Assembly: GCA_021201395.1 (NCBI GenBank) | Contig: JAJQFB010000097.1 | Coordinates: forward strand, 1 to 38,108 | Origin: Clostridiales bacterium | GTDB lineage: Bacteria > Bacillota > Clostridia > Lachnospirales > CAG-274 | Direction of reading: 5' to 3' | DNA length: 38,108 nt | Part shown: positions 7,411 to 15,904 of the stretch, piece by piece | How positions within the stretch are numbered: the first letter of the stretch is position 1 | Layout: each line of letters starts with the position of its first letter | Notes under the pieces: model-generated | The model's input: the letters and a program-made list of their open reading frames with translations, nothing else | What the model was told of the DNA's origin: nothing | The model's database searches: none | Translations under genes and position numbers: made by a program

Positions 7411-8493
7411 ATGATTCCAAAATATCAAATTATAGCAAACTGGATAACGGAACAAATTGACAAGGGGGCTTTTTCCTACGGCCAAAAGCTGCCCTCGGAA
7501 AATGAGCTGGCCAAAAAATTTAATTTAAGCCGCCAGACCGTCCGCCATGCCATTGACATTTTGGAGTTTGAAAAGGTTGTTATAAGGGTTAAGGGAAGCG
7601 GAACCTATCTTAACAAGCAGGGACGCATAAAGAGAGAGCTAAGCCACAAAAACATAGCCGTTGTAAGTACGTATATAGACAACTATGTTTTTCCCCCGAC
7701 TTTGGGCGGAATAGAGAGGGTTTTATCCGAAAGGGGCTATACTATTCAGATAGCTTTTACGGAAAACAAGGCTCTTAAAGAGAGAGAGGTTCTTATAGGG
7801 CTTGCGGAAAACGACAATATAGACGGGCTTATAATAGAGCCTGCAAAGAGTGCCCTGCCCAATATAAATATAGATTTGTATGACAAATTAGAGGAAAGGC
7901 ACATATCGGTTTTGCTTTTTAATACTCAGCAGGCGAAGCTTCGGCTCCCCTGCGTGGCTCTCAACGACAGGCTCATAGGCTGTAAATGTGCAAAATATCT
8001 GATAAATGCAGGCCACAGAAAGATATGCGGAATTTTCAAGTCTGACGATAAACAGGGTCATTTGCGGTATGAGGGGTTTATGAGAGGCCTAAGAGAAGCC
8101 GGCATAAACGAGGAAAACATTATTTGGCTGGACACGGATTCTATTGAAAAAATAGAGCTTATGGAGGAATATATATTTAACGGCCTTAAGGGCGCAACGG
8201 GGCTTGTGTGTTATAACGACCAGGTGGCCTATAAAATAGCGGCTTTTTGCCAAAAGAGGGGAATTAATATCCCCGGTGATTTATCGGTTGTAGGGGTTGA
8301 CCATTTGGAGCAAATTTCCGAAACGGACTTAAAGATAACCTCTTTCCCCCATCCTTTGGAGGCTTTGGGGGTTAAGGCGGCGGAAAATATGCTCAAGATG
8401 ATTGAAAATCCCCTTTTCAACGGAAGCTTTCTCTTTGACGCAGAAGCGGAGGAGAGGGAGTCTGTCAGGTTTTTAAACGGAAAAGACGATTAA
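7411..8493 (+). CDS. araR: arabinose operon repressor AraR
   Basis: A 360-residue chimeric regulator. Residues 1-70 are a GntR-type winged helix (PKYQIIANWI, then LPSENELAKKFNLSRQTVRHAI and the wing GSGTYL). Residues about 80-350 are a LacI/GalR-type effector domain ending in the typical VVGVDHLEQ...LKITSFPHP sequence. This fusion is diagnostic of AraR, the arabinose-responsive repressor of Firmicutes, which releases DNA on binding L-arabinose. It lies inside the operon it presumably controls, between transport and catabolic genes, so its own synthesis should be induced with them. Candidate operators are at 2335-2350 and 2555-2569. The ribosome site (GAAAGAGAGAGAG) is weak, consistent with low repressor output. 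Confidence 0.92.
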   Translation: MIPKYQIIANWITEQIDKGAFSYGQKLPSENELAKKFNLSRQTVRHAIDILEFEKVVIRVKGSGTYLNKQGRIKRELSHKNIAVVSTYIDNYVFPPTLGGIERVLSERGYTIQIAFTENKALKEREVLIGLAENDNIDGLIIEPAKSALPNINIDLYDKLEERHISVLLFNTQQAKLRLPCVALNDRLIGCKCAKYLINAGHRKICGIFKSDDKQGHLRYEGFMRGLREAGINEENIIWLDTDSIEKIELMEEYIFNGLKGATGLVCYNDQVAYKIAAFCQKRGINIPGDLSVVGVDHLEQISETDLKITSFPHPLEALGVKAAENMLKMIENPLFNGSFLFDAEAEERESVRFLNGKDD

Positions 8494-8516
8494 TATATTA
8501 AGGAGGATCAGGGAAA

Positions 8517-10004
8517 ATGGCTTATAAATTTTGGTTCTGTACAGGCTCACAGGATCTGTACGGAGATGAATGTTTGAGAAAGGTAGCGGCAAATTCAAAG
8601 AAAATCGTTGAGGAGTTAAACAGCTCAGGGGTTTTGCCCTATGAAATTGTTTGGAAGCCCACTTTAATCACAAATGAGGTTATAAGAAAAACTTTCAGAG
8701 AGGCCAACGACGATGAAAGCTGTGCAGGGGTTATTACCTGGATGCACACCTTTTCACCTGCCAAAAGTTGGATTTTAGGCCTTAAGGAATACAGGAAGCC
8801 TTTGCTTCATTTACACACACAGTTTAACATTGAAATTCCCTATGATACCATAGATATGGACTTTATGAACGAAAATCAGGCGGCTCACGGCGACAGGGAA
8901 TACGGCCACATTGTAACGAGAATGGGCATAGAACGCAAGGTTATAATGGGTCACTGGAGCAGCGAACGGGTTAAAAGCCGTATTGCCGACTGGATGCTTA
9001 CGGCGGTGGGCATTGTGGAAAGCAGCCACATAAGGATTGCAAGGTTTGCGGACAATATGAGGAACGTAGCCGTTACAGAGGGGGATAAGGTTGACGCCCA
9101 GATTAAATTCGGCTGGGAGGTAGACGCCTACCCGGTAAACGAGGCCTACGAGTACGTTAAGGCCGTAAACGAGGCTGACGTTAATGCTCTTTTAGATGAA
9201 TATTACAGCAAGTATAATCTTATTACAGAGGGCAGAGACCCTGAGGAGTTTAAGGCTCACGTTAAGGTTCAGGCAAGAATAGAGCTGGGCTTTGAAAAAT
9301 TTCTTAAGGAAAACAACTATCACGGCATAGTTACCCACTTCGGTGATTTAGGGGCTTTGCGGCAGCTTCCCGGTCTTGCTGTGCAGAGGCTTATGGAGAA
9401 GGGCTACGGCTTCGGCGCCGAGGGGGACTGGAAAACGGCGGCTATGGTCAGGCTTATGAAGCTTATGACAAAAGACAAAAAGGACGCAAGGGGAACCTCC
9501 TTTATGGAGGACTATACCTATAACCTTGTTAAGGGCAAGGAGGGTATTTTGGAGGCGCATATGCTTGAGGTCTGCCCCACTATAGCAGATGGAGACATAG
9601 GCATTAAAGTCTGCCCCCTTTCAATGGGCGGCAGAGAGGATCCGGCAAGGCTTGTGTTTACCTCAAAGACAGGGGCGGGAGTTGCCGCTTCCCTTGTGGA
9701 TTTGGGTCACAGATTCAGACTTATTATAAATGAAGTGGAATGCAAAAAGACGGAGAGGCCTATGCCTAAGCTGCCTGTTGCCACGGCGTTTTGGACGCCT
9801 AAGCCCAGCCTTGAGGTCGGAGCGGAAAGCTGGATAATCTGCGGCGGAGCCCATCACACCGCCTTTACCTATGATTTGACAAGCGAACAGCTCGTTGACT
9901 GGGCGGCGGCTATGGGAATCGAGGCCGTTGTTATTGACGGCAGCACCACCATAAGAGGTCTTAAGCAGGAGCTTATGTGGAACAATGCAGCCTTTGGAAA
10001 ATGA
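8517..10004 (+). CDS. araA: L-arabinose isomerase
   Basis: A 495-residue cytosolic enzyme converting L-arabinose to L-ribulose with Mn2+. The sequence has the AraA hallmark GFGAEGDWKTAA with catalytic Glu302, Glu331 in FMEDYTY, and metal-binding His348 (EAHMLEVCP) and His447 (GGAHHTAF). Length matches the family (about 495-500). AGGAGG precedes ATG at good spacing. It is followed 20 bp later by araD. No truncation or missing active residue. Confidence 0.97.
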   Translation: MAYKFWFCTGSQDLYGDECLRKVAANSKKIVEELNSSGVLPYEIVWKPTLITNEVIRKTFREANDDESCAGVITWMHTFSPAKSWILGLKEYRKPLLHLHTQFNIEIPYDTIDMDFMNENQAAHGDREYGHIVTRMGIERKVIMGHWSSERVKSRIADWMLTAVGIVESSHIRIARFADNMRNVAVTEGDKVDAQIKFGWEVDAYPVNEAYEYVKAVNEADVNALLDEYYSKYNLITEGRDPEEFKAHVKVQARIELGFEKFLKENNYHGIVTHFGDLGALRQLPGLAVQRLMEKGYGFGAEGDWKTAAMVRLMKLMTKDKKDARGTSFMEDYTYNLVKGKEGILEAHMLEVCPTIADGDIGIKVCPLSMGGREDPARLVFTSKTGAGVAASLVDLGHRFRLIINEVECKKTERPMPKLPVATAFWTPKPSLEVGAESWIICGGAHHTAFTYDLTSEQLVDWAAAMGIEAVVIDGSTTIRGLKQELMWNNAAFGK

Positions 10005-10024
10005 ATTTTTAAGGAGGGGAAAAT

Positions 10025-10714
10025 ATGCTTGAGGCATTAAAGGAAAGGGTATACAGGGCGAATATGCTTTTGCCGAAATACGGCCTTGTTACCTTTACCT
10101 GGGGGAATGTAAGCGAAATTGACAGAGAAACGGGGCTTTTTGTAATAAAGCCAAGCGGCGTTGACTATGACAAAATGAAGCCTGAGGATATGGTTGTTAT
10201 GGATCTTGAGGGAAATAAGGTTGAGGGGAAGCTTAACCCCTCTTCCGACACGCCTACTCATTTAGAGCTTTACAAAGCTTTTCCCGATATAGGGGGAATC
10301 GTCCATACACACTCGACTTATGCCACGGCTTGGGCTCAGGCCGGCAGGAGTCTGCCCTGTTACGGAACAACCCACGCAGACTATTTTTACGGAGACATAC
10401 CCTGCGCAAGGAATTTAACTAAGGAAGAAACCGATGAGGCCTACGAAAAGAACACGGGAAAGGTTATTATAGAAACCTTTAAGGGAAAAAATCCCGTTTA
10501 TGTTCCCGGTGTACTCTGTAAAAACCACGGACCCTTTACCTGGGGAAAGGACGCAGCCGAGGCGGTTCACAATGCGGTTGTTTTGGAGAGGGTAGCGGAA
10601 ATGAACGCATGGACGGAGAGGATTAACCTCGAAGCGGAGGAAACTCCGGGGTATATGCGGGACAAACACTTTTTGCGTAAGCACGGTGCAAATGCTTATT
10701 ACGGACAGGGCTGA
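10025..10714 (+). CDS. araD: L-ribulose-5-phosphate 4-epimerase
   Basis: A 229-residue class II aldolase-fold epimerase that turns L-ribulose 5-phosphate into D-xylulose 5-phosphate, the entry to the pentose phosphate or phosphoketolase route. Zn ligands are His94 and His96 in the HTHSTYA motif, with the third conserved His in KNHGPFTWG (about residue 170); GNVSEID at residues 27-33 is the phosphate-binding start of the fold, and [11 protein letters not shown] the usual SSDTxTHL block. AAGGAGGGG precedes ATG. It sits between araA and the kinase, 12 bp from the latter. Confidence 0.96.
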   Translation: MLEALKERVYRANMLLPKYGLVTFTWGNVSEIDRETGLFVIKPSGVDYDKMKPEDMVVMDLEGNKVEGKLNPSSDTPTHLELYKAFPDIGGIVHTHSTYATAWAQAGRSLPCYGTTHADYFYGDIPCARNLTKEETDEAYEKNTGKVIIETFKGKNPVYVPGVLCKNHGPFTWGKDAAEAVHNAVVLERVAEMNAWTERINLEAEETPGYMRDKHFLRKHGANAYYGQG

Positions 10715-10726
10715 GGAGGAGAAAAA

Positions 10727-12319
10727 ATGGACAAAAAAGGCTTAATAGAAAGCGGAAAGACCTCTTTGGGTATAGAATTCGGTTCAACGAGAATTAAGGC
10801 TCAGCTTACTACCTATGAGGGAAAAGTTTTGGCAAGCGGCGACTATACATGGAAAAATAAGCTTGTAGGCGGAATTTGGACATACGCTCTTGAGGATATT
10901 CACAAGGGTCTTAAGGCCTGTTATAAGAGCTTAGCGGAGGACGTTAAAAATACATACGGTGTAAGCCTTAAAAAAATAGGGGCTATAGGGGTCAGTGCTA
11001 TGATGCACGGATATATGGCCTTTGACAAAAACGACAGGCTTTTTGTTCCCTTTAGAACATGGAGAAACTCCATAACAGGCAGGGCGGCGGACGAGCTGAC
11101 AGAGGTTTTCGGCTTTAATATCCCCCAGAGATGGAGCATTGCCCATCTTTATCAGGCAATCTTAGATAATGAAGAACACGTCGGCGACATTGCCTTTATA
11201 ACCACTCTTGCAGGCTATATTCATTTTAAGCTGACAGGAAAAAAGGTTATAGGCATAGGCGACGGCTCGGGAATGTTCCCCATAGATTCGGAAATAAACG
11301 GCTATGACAGGGGTATGCTTAAAAAATTCAGTGAGCTTATAGCAGGCAGAGGTTTTTCGTGGAAAACAGAGGAAATTCTTCCTAAGGTTCTCCTTGCCGG
11401 AGAGGACGCAGGAAGCTTAACCGAGGAGGGAGCCGCCTTTTTGGACGAAAGCGGAGAGCTTCAGGCCGGTGTTCCCCTTTGCCCCCCTGAGGGAGACGCA
11501 GGAACGGGTATGGCGGCCACAAACAGCATAGCCGTAAGAACGGGAAATGTTTCCGCAGGAACAAGCGTTTTCTCAATGGTTGTGCTTGAAAAGGCTCTTA
11601 AAAAGGTTCACAGGGAAATAGATATGGTAACAACCCCCACAGGGCGGCCTGTGGCTATGGTTCACGTCAATAACTGTACCTCCGACATAAACGCATGGGC
11701 TAAGCTTTTCTATGAATTCGGTGAGCTTATGGGTCTTGAAATATCCAAAAATCAGCTTTACGACGCTCTTTTTGAAGCCGCAAGAAAGGGAGCTAAGGAC
11801 GGCGGCGGCCTCCTATCCTACGGCTATCTTTCGGGAGAAAACATAACCGGCTGTGACGAGGGCAGGCCTATGTTTATAAGAAAACCCGACGCCGACTTCA
11901 CCCTCGGAACCTTTATGAGAACACACCTCTATTCGGCGGTTGCCGCTCTTAAAATAGGTATGGACATACTTACAAAGGAAGAGGGAGTTAAGGTTGATCT
12001 GCTTTTGGGCCACGGCGGCTTTTTCAAAACAAAGGAGGTAGGCCAGAGCGTTATGGCGGACGCTATGGAGGTTCCCATTGCCTGTATGGAAACAGCAGGA
12101 GAGGGCGGCCCCTGGGGTATGGCTCTTTTGGCGGCCTACGCCGTAAATAAAGACGAGGGCGAAACCCTTGAGCACTATCTGAACGAAAAGGTCTTCGCTG
12201 ACAGCGGCATTTCCCTTATGGAGCCTGTTTCTGAGGACGTTGAAGGCTTTAAGGCCTATGTTGAAAATTACAAGGCTGTTATAGGAGCCGAAAAAACTGC
12301 CATAGATACATTTTTATAA
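10727..12319 (+). CDS. FGGY-family carbohydrate kinase (probable L-ribulokinase)
   Basis: A 530-residue ASKHA-fold kinase. The first phosphate loop is GIEFGSTRIKA (residues 15-25), the catalytic Asp257 lies in PPEGDAGTGMAA, and the adenosine/phosphate-2 loop is TGNVSAGTSVF (272-282). Its position directly after araA and araD, with no other kinase in the operon, makes L-ribulose the likely substrate. The sequence does not look like the classic Proteobacterial or Bacillus AraB; it resembles the divergent FGGY kinases of Clostridia for which the name AraK has been used. AGGAGGAG precedes ATG. It is the last gene of the operon and is followed by a strong terminator. Confidence 0.85.
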   Translation: MDKKGLIESGKTSLGIEFGSTRIKAQLTTYEGKVLASGDYTWKNKLVGGIWTYALEDIHKGLKACYKSLAEDVKNTYGVSLKKIGAIGVSAMMHGYMAFDKNDRLFVPFRTWRNSITGRAADELTEVFGFNIPQRWSIAHLYQAILDNEEHVGDIAFITTLAGYIHFKLTGKKVIGIGDGSGMFPIDSEINGYDRGMLKKFSELIAGRGFSWKTEEILPKVLLAGEDAGSLTEEGAAFLDESGELQAGVPLCPPEGDAGTGMAATNSIAVRTGNVSAGTSVFSMVVLEKALKKVHREIDMVTTPTGRPVAMVHVNNCTSDINAWAKLFYEFGELMGLEISKNQLYDALFEAARKGAKDGGGLLSYGYLSGENITGCDEGRPMFIRKPDADFTLGTFMRTHLYSAVAALKIGMDILTKEEGVKVDLLLGHGGFFKTKEVGQSVMADAMEVPIACMETAGEGGPWGMALLAAYAVNKDEGETLEHYLNEKVFADSGISLMEPVSEDVEGFKAYVENYKAVIGAEKTAIDTFL

Positions 12320-12397
12320 TTTAAGAAAATATTTTTCTTATTGCAGTCTTACGGCGGCCGAGAAGCAATGAAAATCGATAGATCAAGGCTTATCAGA

Positions 12398-12495
12398 CGG
12401 CGCCTCGCAAATCAAAAAATCTGCCGCAAACTTTAATAAATTCAATAAATCAAAGCTGCCGCAAAACAGTTTTTTCTGTCTGTTTTGCAGTAGCT
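12398..12495 (+). terminator. arabinose operon terminator within a repeated intergenic module
   Basis: A 16-bp stem with one mismatch and one G-T pair (AGCTGCCGCAAAACAG 12454-12469 with 12480-12495) is followed by CCTTTTTTTACATTTTTTT, ending the plus-strand ara operon. Just upstream, CGGCGCCTCGCAAATC and AAAAAATCTGCCGCAAAC (12398-12431) recur almost unchanged at 30724-30757, again followed by a GCCGCAAAACAG-type hairpin. The module is therefore a repeated terminator-associated sequence. A smaller AT-rich hairpin (12322-12340) lies directly after the kinase stop. Confidence 0.8.
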
Positions 12496-12526
12496 CCTTT
12501 TTTTACATTTTTTTATTTGGGCTTTA

Positions 12527-13987
12527 TTAAAAGTTTGAATTAAGATAGGAAATTGCTTCACTTGTTGTATATCTGTTTGCGACTGTTTTTGCTCTCGAGG
12601 TATCAAAAACAGAGTTCCATTTGGCATTAAATTCCTCCTCGGAAACACTTACGTCCTCCCATTCATAGGAAATTATGAAGCTGTCGCTGTCTTTATCATA
12701 TTCTTCGGCTTCAAGCCCGGAATAAATTTTCGTTAAATTTCCGTTTGAAAGAGAGTAAATATTAAGTAGGAAATATCCCGAATTTCCGTTAAAATTACAA
12801 ACTAAGCCCCCTCTTTCCATATAGCTCATACCGCCTGTACGGTTTAACGGATATTCCGAAACAGACCCGTTATAATACGTACATATTCTGTCGCCCTCGG
12901 CCTCAAATCTTCCGTGTACAAATAATTCGGGGATTTCATCGTTGTCTATATAAATAAAATCATATTCATTTTGTTGGGAATCTTTGTTGTTAGCGGCAAC
13001 AAGCTCGTTAATATAATTTATGTAGGCACGCTTGCAGTCACTGAGAACAATCTTTGTATTACAGCTTTCTATATAGCTGTCGGCTTCCTTATAGCCCGAA
13101 AGGGAATTGAAAACCTCAAGAGCCCCCTCATAATCTCCGGCATTATAGCTGTCCAGGGCTTTTGAATAGTTTTCCGCCTTTGTATTTTCAGCTAAGGCTC
13201 CCACAGCCATTTCGCCTGCGTCCTTATAGCCGCTTATCATACCGAAATATGTATTTGCTTCTGTATAATTTTCCGCATTATATTGGCTCAGGGCATATTG
13301 ATATACCTCTTCATAACACTTTTCAAGCCATTCGGCGGCTTCCGTTGTGTCTATAACAGAGGCTGCTTCGTTAAACGCCGTAATAGCGGCTGTGTAGTCC
13401 CCCTCGTTATAGAGATCTATAGCGGCGTCTAAGGCCTCCCCGTAAATTGCCGTGTTGCAGTCGTCTGCTTTTTGGGCTGAATCCTTATAGTTCCCGAGAG
13501 CCTGAAAGGTTTCCATTGCAGCCCCATACTCTCCGCTCTCATAAAGTTCCTCCGCCGTAGTATATGCCTTTTCGTTTTCCAAATAGGTCATTATAGGTTT
13601 ATAACCCACAGCAGCTGCAGCAGCCAAAATCACAACACAGACACCTGCGGTAATTAAAATTTTGTTTTTTCCCCCGGTTTTAGCCGATACGGGTTCAGTG
13701 TAAGAATCAGTTTTGGCTGTTGTCTCTGTTTCGATATTGCCGATTTCCGTGTCGGCACCGCATTTGGCGCAAAATCTGTTTGCTTTCGGAACAACGCCGC
13801 CGCAGGCCGGACAGCGTTTTTCGATGGATTCTCCGCAATAGGGACAAAATTTCGAATCATTGTCTATTTCCTTTCCGCAGGAAGGACAAACAATTTCAGA
13901 GCCTGCTTCCGGCGGTTCAATATTGTATTGACCGCTGCCATCGGCAGAATTTGAAGCATTGCCGTCATTTTCATCATAATAATTCAT
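12527..13987 (-). CDS. double zinc-ribbon, membrane-anchored repeat protein
   Basis: A 486-residue protein of unknown function. After an acidic Asn/Ser-rich start come two zinc ribbons with CxxC pairs (Cys34/37 with 48/51, and 59/62 with 73/76), a Thr-rich linker, one membrane helix at about 110-128, then tetratricopeptide-like repeats (AEELYESGEYGAAMETFQALGNYKD and similar, about residues 140-310), each with the A..LY..GDY..A...F pattern. The C-terminal third has Asp-rich strands (DFIYIDNDEIPELFV) typical of surface beta domains. The likely topology is ribbons in the cytosol and repeats outside. I chose ATG 13987 over 13996 because AGAGGAG sits 9 nt before it but touches the other. It follows the broken capA-like gene by 17 bp and probably shares its promoter. 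Confidence 0.8.
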   Translation of the reverse strand: MNYYDENDGNASNSADGSGQYNIEPPEAGSEIVCPSCGKEIDNDSKFCPYCGESIEKRCPACGGVVPKANRFCAKCGADTEIGNIETETTAKTDSYTEPVSAKTGGKNKILITAGVCVVILAAAAAVGYKPIMTYLENEKAYTTAEELYESGEYGAAMETFQALGNYKDSAQKADDCNTAIYGEALDAAIDLYNEGDYTAAITAFNEAASVIDTTEAAEWLEKCYEEVYQYALSQYNAENYTEANTYFGMISGYKDAGEMAVGALAENTKAENYSKALDSYNAGDYEGALEVFNSLSGYKEADSYIESCNTKIVLSDCKRAYINYINELVAANNKDSQQNEYDFIYIDNDEIPELFVHGRFEAEGDRICTYYNGSVSEYPLNRTGGMSYMERGGLVCNFNGNSGYFLLNIYSLSNGNLTKIYSGLEAEEYDKDSDSFIISYEWEDVSVSEEEFNAKWNSVFDTSRAKTVANRYTTSEAISYLNSNF

Positions 13988-14004
13988 AATTGTCATTCTC
14001 CTCT

Positions 14005-15208
14005 TTATTTTTTGTAAGCGCCGCCTAAAATAGAACGGCTTGTCTCCTTAAGCCAGTCTACCGTCAGGCCGCTTTGGTACAGGTGTATTTTGTTTTCGGC
14101 GGCAAGTTCCGGTGTGTAATCGGCAAGCTTATATGTTGTTATAAGTCCCTTGCCGAAAAGCATATGTGTCACAAGGGGAACGGCTTCATAGTCCTTTATG
14201 CGGGTGGTTCCTCCCTCGTTTGAAATAGTTACCTTTGCCATTGCCCCCAGCATTGTTATATTCATATCCTGATTTGAAACAAAATTGCCTAAGGAATAGA
14301 AAACAAGGGTGCTGTTGCCGCTTGAGCCTGTTATTGTTTCAACCTGCTGAATTACGTGGGGGTGGGTTCCTATTATAAGGTCGGCTCCGTTGTCCGCAAA
14401 GAATTTGGCCCATTGCTTTTCGCTGTCGGTTGCCTCTGTTACATACTCTGTTCCCCAGTGGGGGCAGACAACCAAAAAGTCGGCGTTTTCTTTAGCCTCC
14501 GCCATATCCGCCTTTATTTTTTCCTCGTCAAGAAGATTTACCATATATTCACGGCCTGAGGGCAGGGGAATGCCGTTTGTTCCGTATGTATAATTCATAA
14601 CCGCCACTCTGAGCCCTTGTTTTTCGTAATAGTAGACGCTTCTGCTGTCATAGTCCTCCTGAGTGTCGTGTATGCCTAAAAAAGGCTGTTTCCGGGTGTT
14701 TTGTTTTCCAGAAGTTTATTGTGTTGTCTATGCCGACGGCTCCTTTGTCAAGAGCGTGGTTTGTGGCATGGAGAACAATATTGAAGCCTGCCGCAGCAAG
14801 GGAGTCGCCTAATTCCGTAGGGCTGTTGAAAAGGGGATGGCCCGAAAGACCCAGCTCCGTCCCTCCTAAAATAACCTCCTGATTTACAAGTGCCATATCG
14901 CTTGCCTGAATATCGTCTTTTATGTGGGCAAAAAGATGGTCGAAGTTGTAGGTTCCGTCGTCCTGTCTGCCGCTGCCGTAGACGCCCTCATGGGCAAGCA
15001 TATCGCCTATCATTATAAGATTTATTTCCGTTGCCGCTGCTGTGGTTTCCGTCGTTGCTTCCGTTGTTTCAACTGTAGTAGTTTCGTCCTCATCGAAAAT
15101 AAATTCCGCACTGTAGTTGTTTATAAAAGCCGAATAAGCTATAAGCCCCATATACGCCACAGACAAAATAACAACAACCGTAAAAAGCAGTATAGTAAAT
15201 TTCCTCAT
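14005..15208 (-). pseudogene. CapA-family phosphoesterase, frameshifted
   Basis: Two adjacent frames together make one CapA/PgsA-type protein (PGA_cap, metallophosphatase fold). The 5' part (15208 to 14648) has a membrane anchor at residues 5-28, a Thr/Glu-rich linker and the motifs LIMIGDMLAHEG, NQEVILGG and ATNHALDKG. The 3' part continues with FLGIHDTQED (only in the other frame), VVCPHWGTEY and GTHPHVIQ. The frames join at a run of six T (coding strand; A6 at 14678-14683) where five would keep GCC TTT TTA GGC in frame. All motifs of the fold survive across the break, so the lesion is recent, a sequencing error, or a slippage site. AGGGGGA precedes the ATG. Family members act at the cell surface, in poly-gamma-glutamate or related polymer pathways; the substrate here is unknown. 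Confidence 0.85.
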
Positions 15209-15267
15209 AAAAAATCCCCCTGAGTATTAATATCTTAATTTTGGTTGCTTAAAGTTTGTACAACCTT

Positions 15268-15296
15268 ATTTTATCACAAAAAATGTGTGATTGCAA
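15268..15296 (-). promoter_or_regulatory. promoter of the CapA-like operon
   Basis: On the minus strand TTGCAA (15291-15296) and TAAAAT (15268-15273) are 17 bp apart. The spacer contains the inverted repeat ATCACA/TGTGAT (arms 6 bp, about 7 bp between), a possible operator of unknown regulator. Confidence 0.55.
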
Positions 15297-15348
15297 TAAA
15301 ACAAGACAGAAAAACGGGGTTTTAGGTGTATTTTTAAAATTTTTACTC

Positions 15349-15516
15349 TAAGGAAGCGCTGATTAATTAGCTCTTCGCATCTTTACCGCATATTTTTCCG
15401 ATTACTTCGTCACGCATTGGGGGCGTAGGCTCCGGCTACGCCATCAAATGCCTTCCTCGCACTCGAAAAAATCTGCGGCAAATCTGCTTCGGCGAATTAA
15501 TCATCGCTTCCCTAAA
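15349..15516. repeat. MITE-like hairpin repeat, copy 2
   Basis: Second copy of the element at 267-436, sharing uninterrupted blocks such as CTGATTAATTAGCTCTTCGC at the left and AATCTGCGGCAAATCTGCTT at the right. The terminal inverted repeats AAGGAAGCGCTGATTAATT / GGGAAGCGATGATTAATT are better preserved here, and the centre GGCGTAG-GCTCCGG-CTACGCC is a perfect 7-bp stem. It lies in the intergenic region upstream of the CapA-like gene and interrupts no gene. Confidence 0.85.
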
Positions 15517-15631
15517 AAGCTTAAGCGGACAAATCGGGGGGGGGATTTTTGTAATATTATATAAAAGGGCAAACGGTAAATGATAACATATGAAAAAATA
15601 TATAAAAATTTTAAAAATTTCTATATTTAGG

Positions 15632-15883
15632 CTTGTTTTTTACTAAATATAGTGTTATAATAAAAATTGCAGTCAGATGTGTTGGTAGAACCACATCAAT
15701 TATTGCTGCAAAATTAATTTTTTATCTTTCTTTTTCCTTTTACGGCTCTCTGCTTTGTCCGCAATAAAGCAGGGGGCTGTTTAATTTGCTCTTGTCTGCC
15801 GCCGAAACCTCAAATAATCTTTTGCTTATGGAAGCGGCAATTTAAAGGGTATAGGTTTGAACCGCAATAAATGTGTTTTTTGA
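15632..15883. ncRNA. candidate structured RNA region
   Basis: A gene-free stretch with dense secondary-structure signals. TATAAT at 15656-15661 has a weak TTGTTT 17 bp upstream on the plus strand. Downstream are: a two-part hairpin (TTGCAG 15667-15672 with CTGCAA 15706-15711, enclosing GATGTG/CACATC) followed by TTTTTT at 15718; a 12-bp hairpin with G-U pairs (15745-15756 with 15766-15777); and two interleaved 6-bp stems (TGCCGC 15797-15802 with 15834-15839, AAACCT 15805-15810 with 15853-15858), which form an H-type pseudoknot. No open frame of note. It could be a plus-strand small RNA or a 3' region of the RNase gene on the minus strand; I match no known RNA family. Confidence 0.35.
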
Positions 15884-15904
15884 AAATATCCCCAAAATGT
15901 AAAA

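Noticed and set aside
12813..13356. Plus-strand frames opposite the zinc-ribbon gene
   Set aside because: Antisense to a convincing coding frame with Cys ribbons and repeat motifs.
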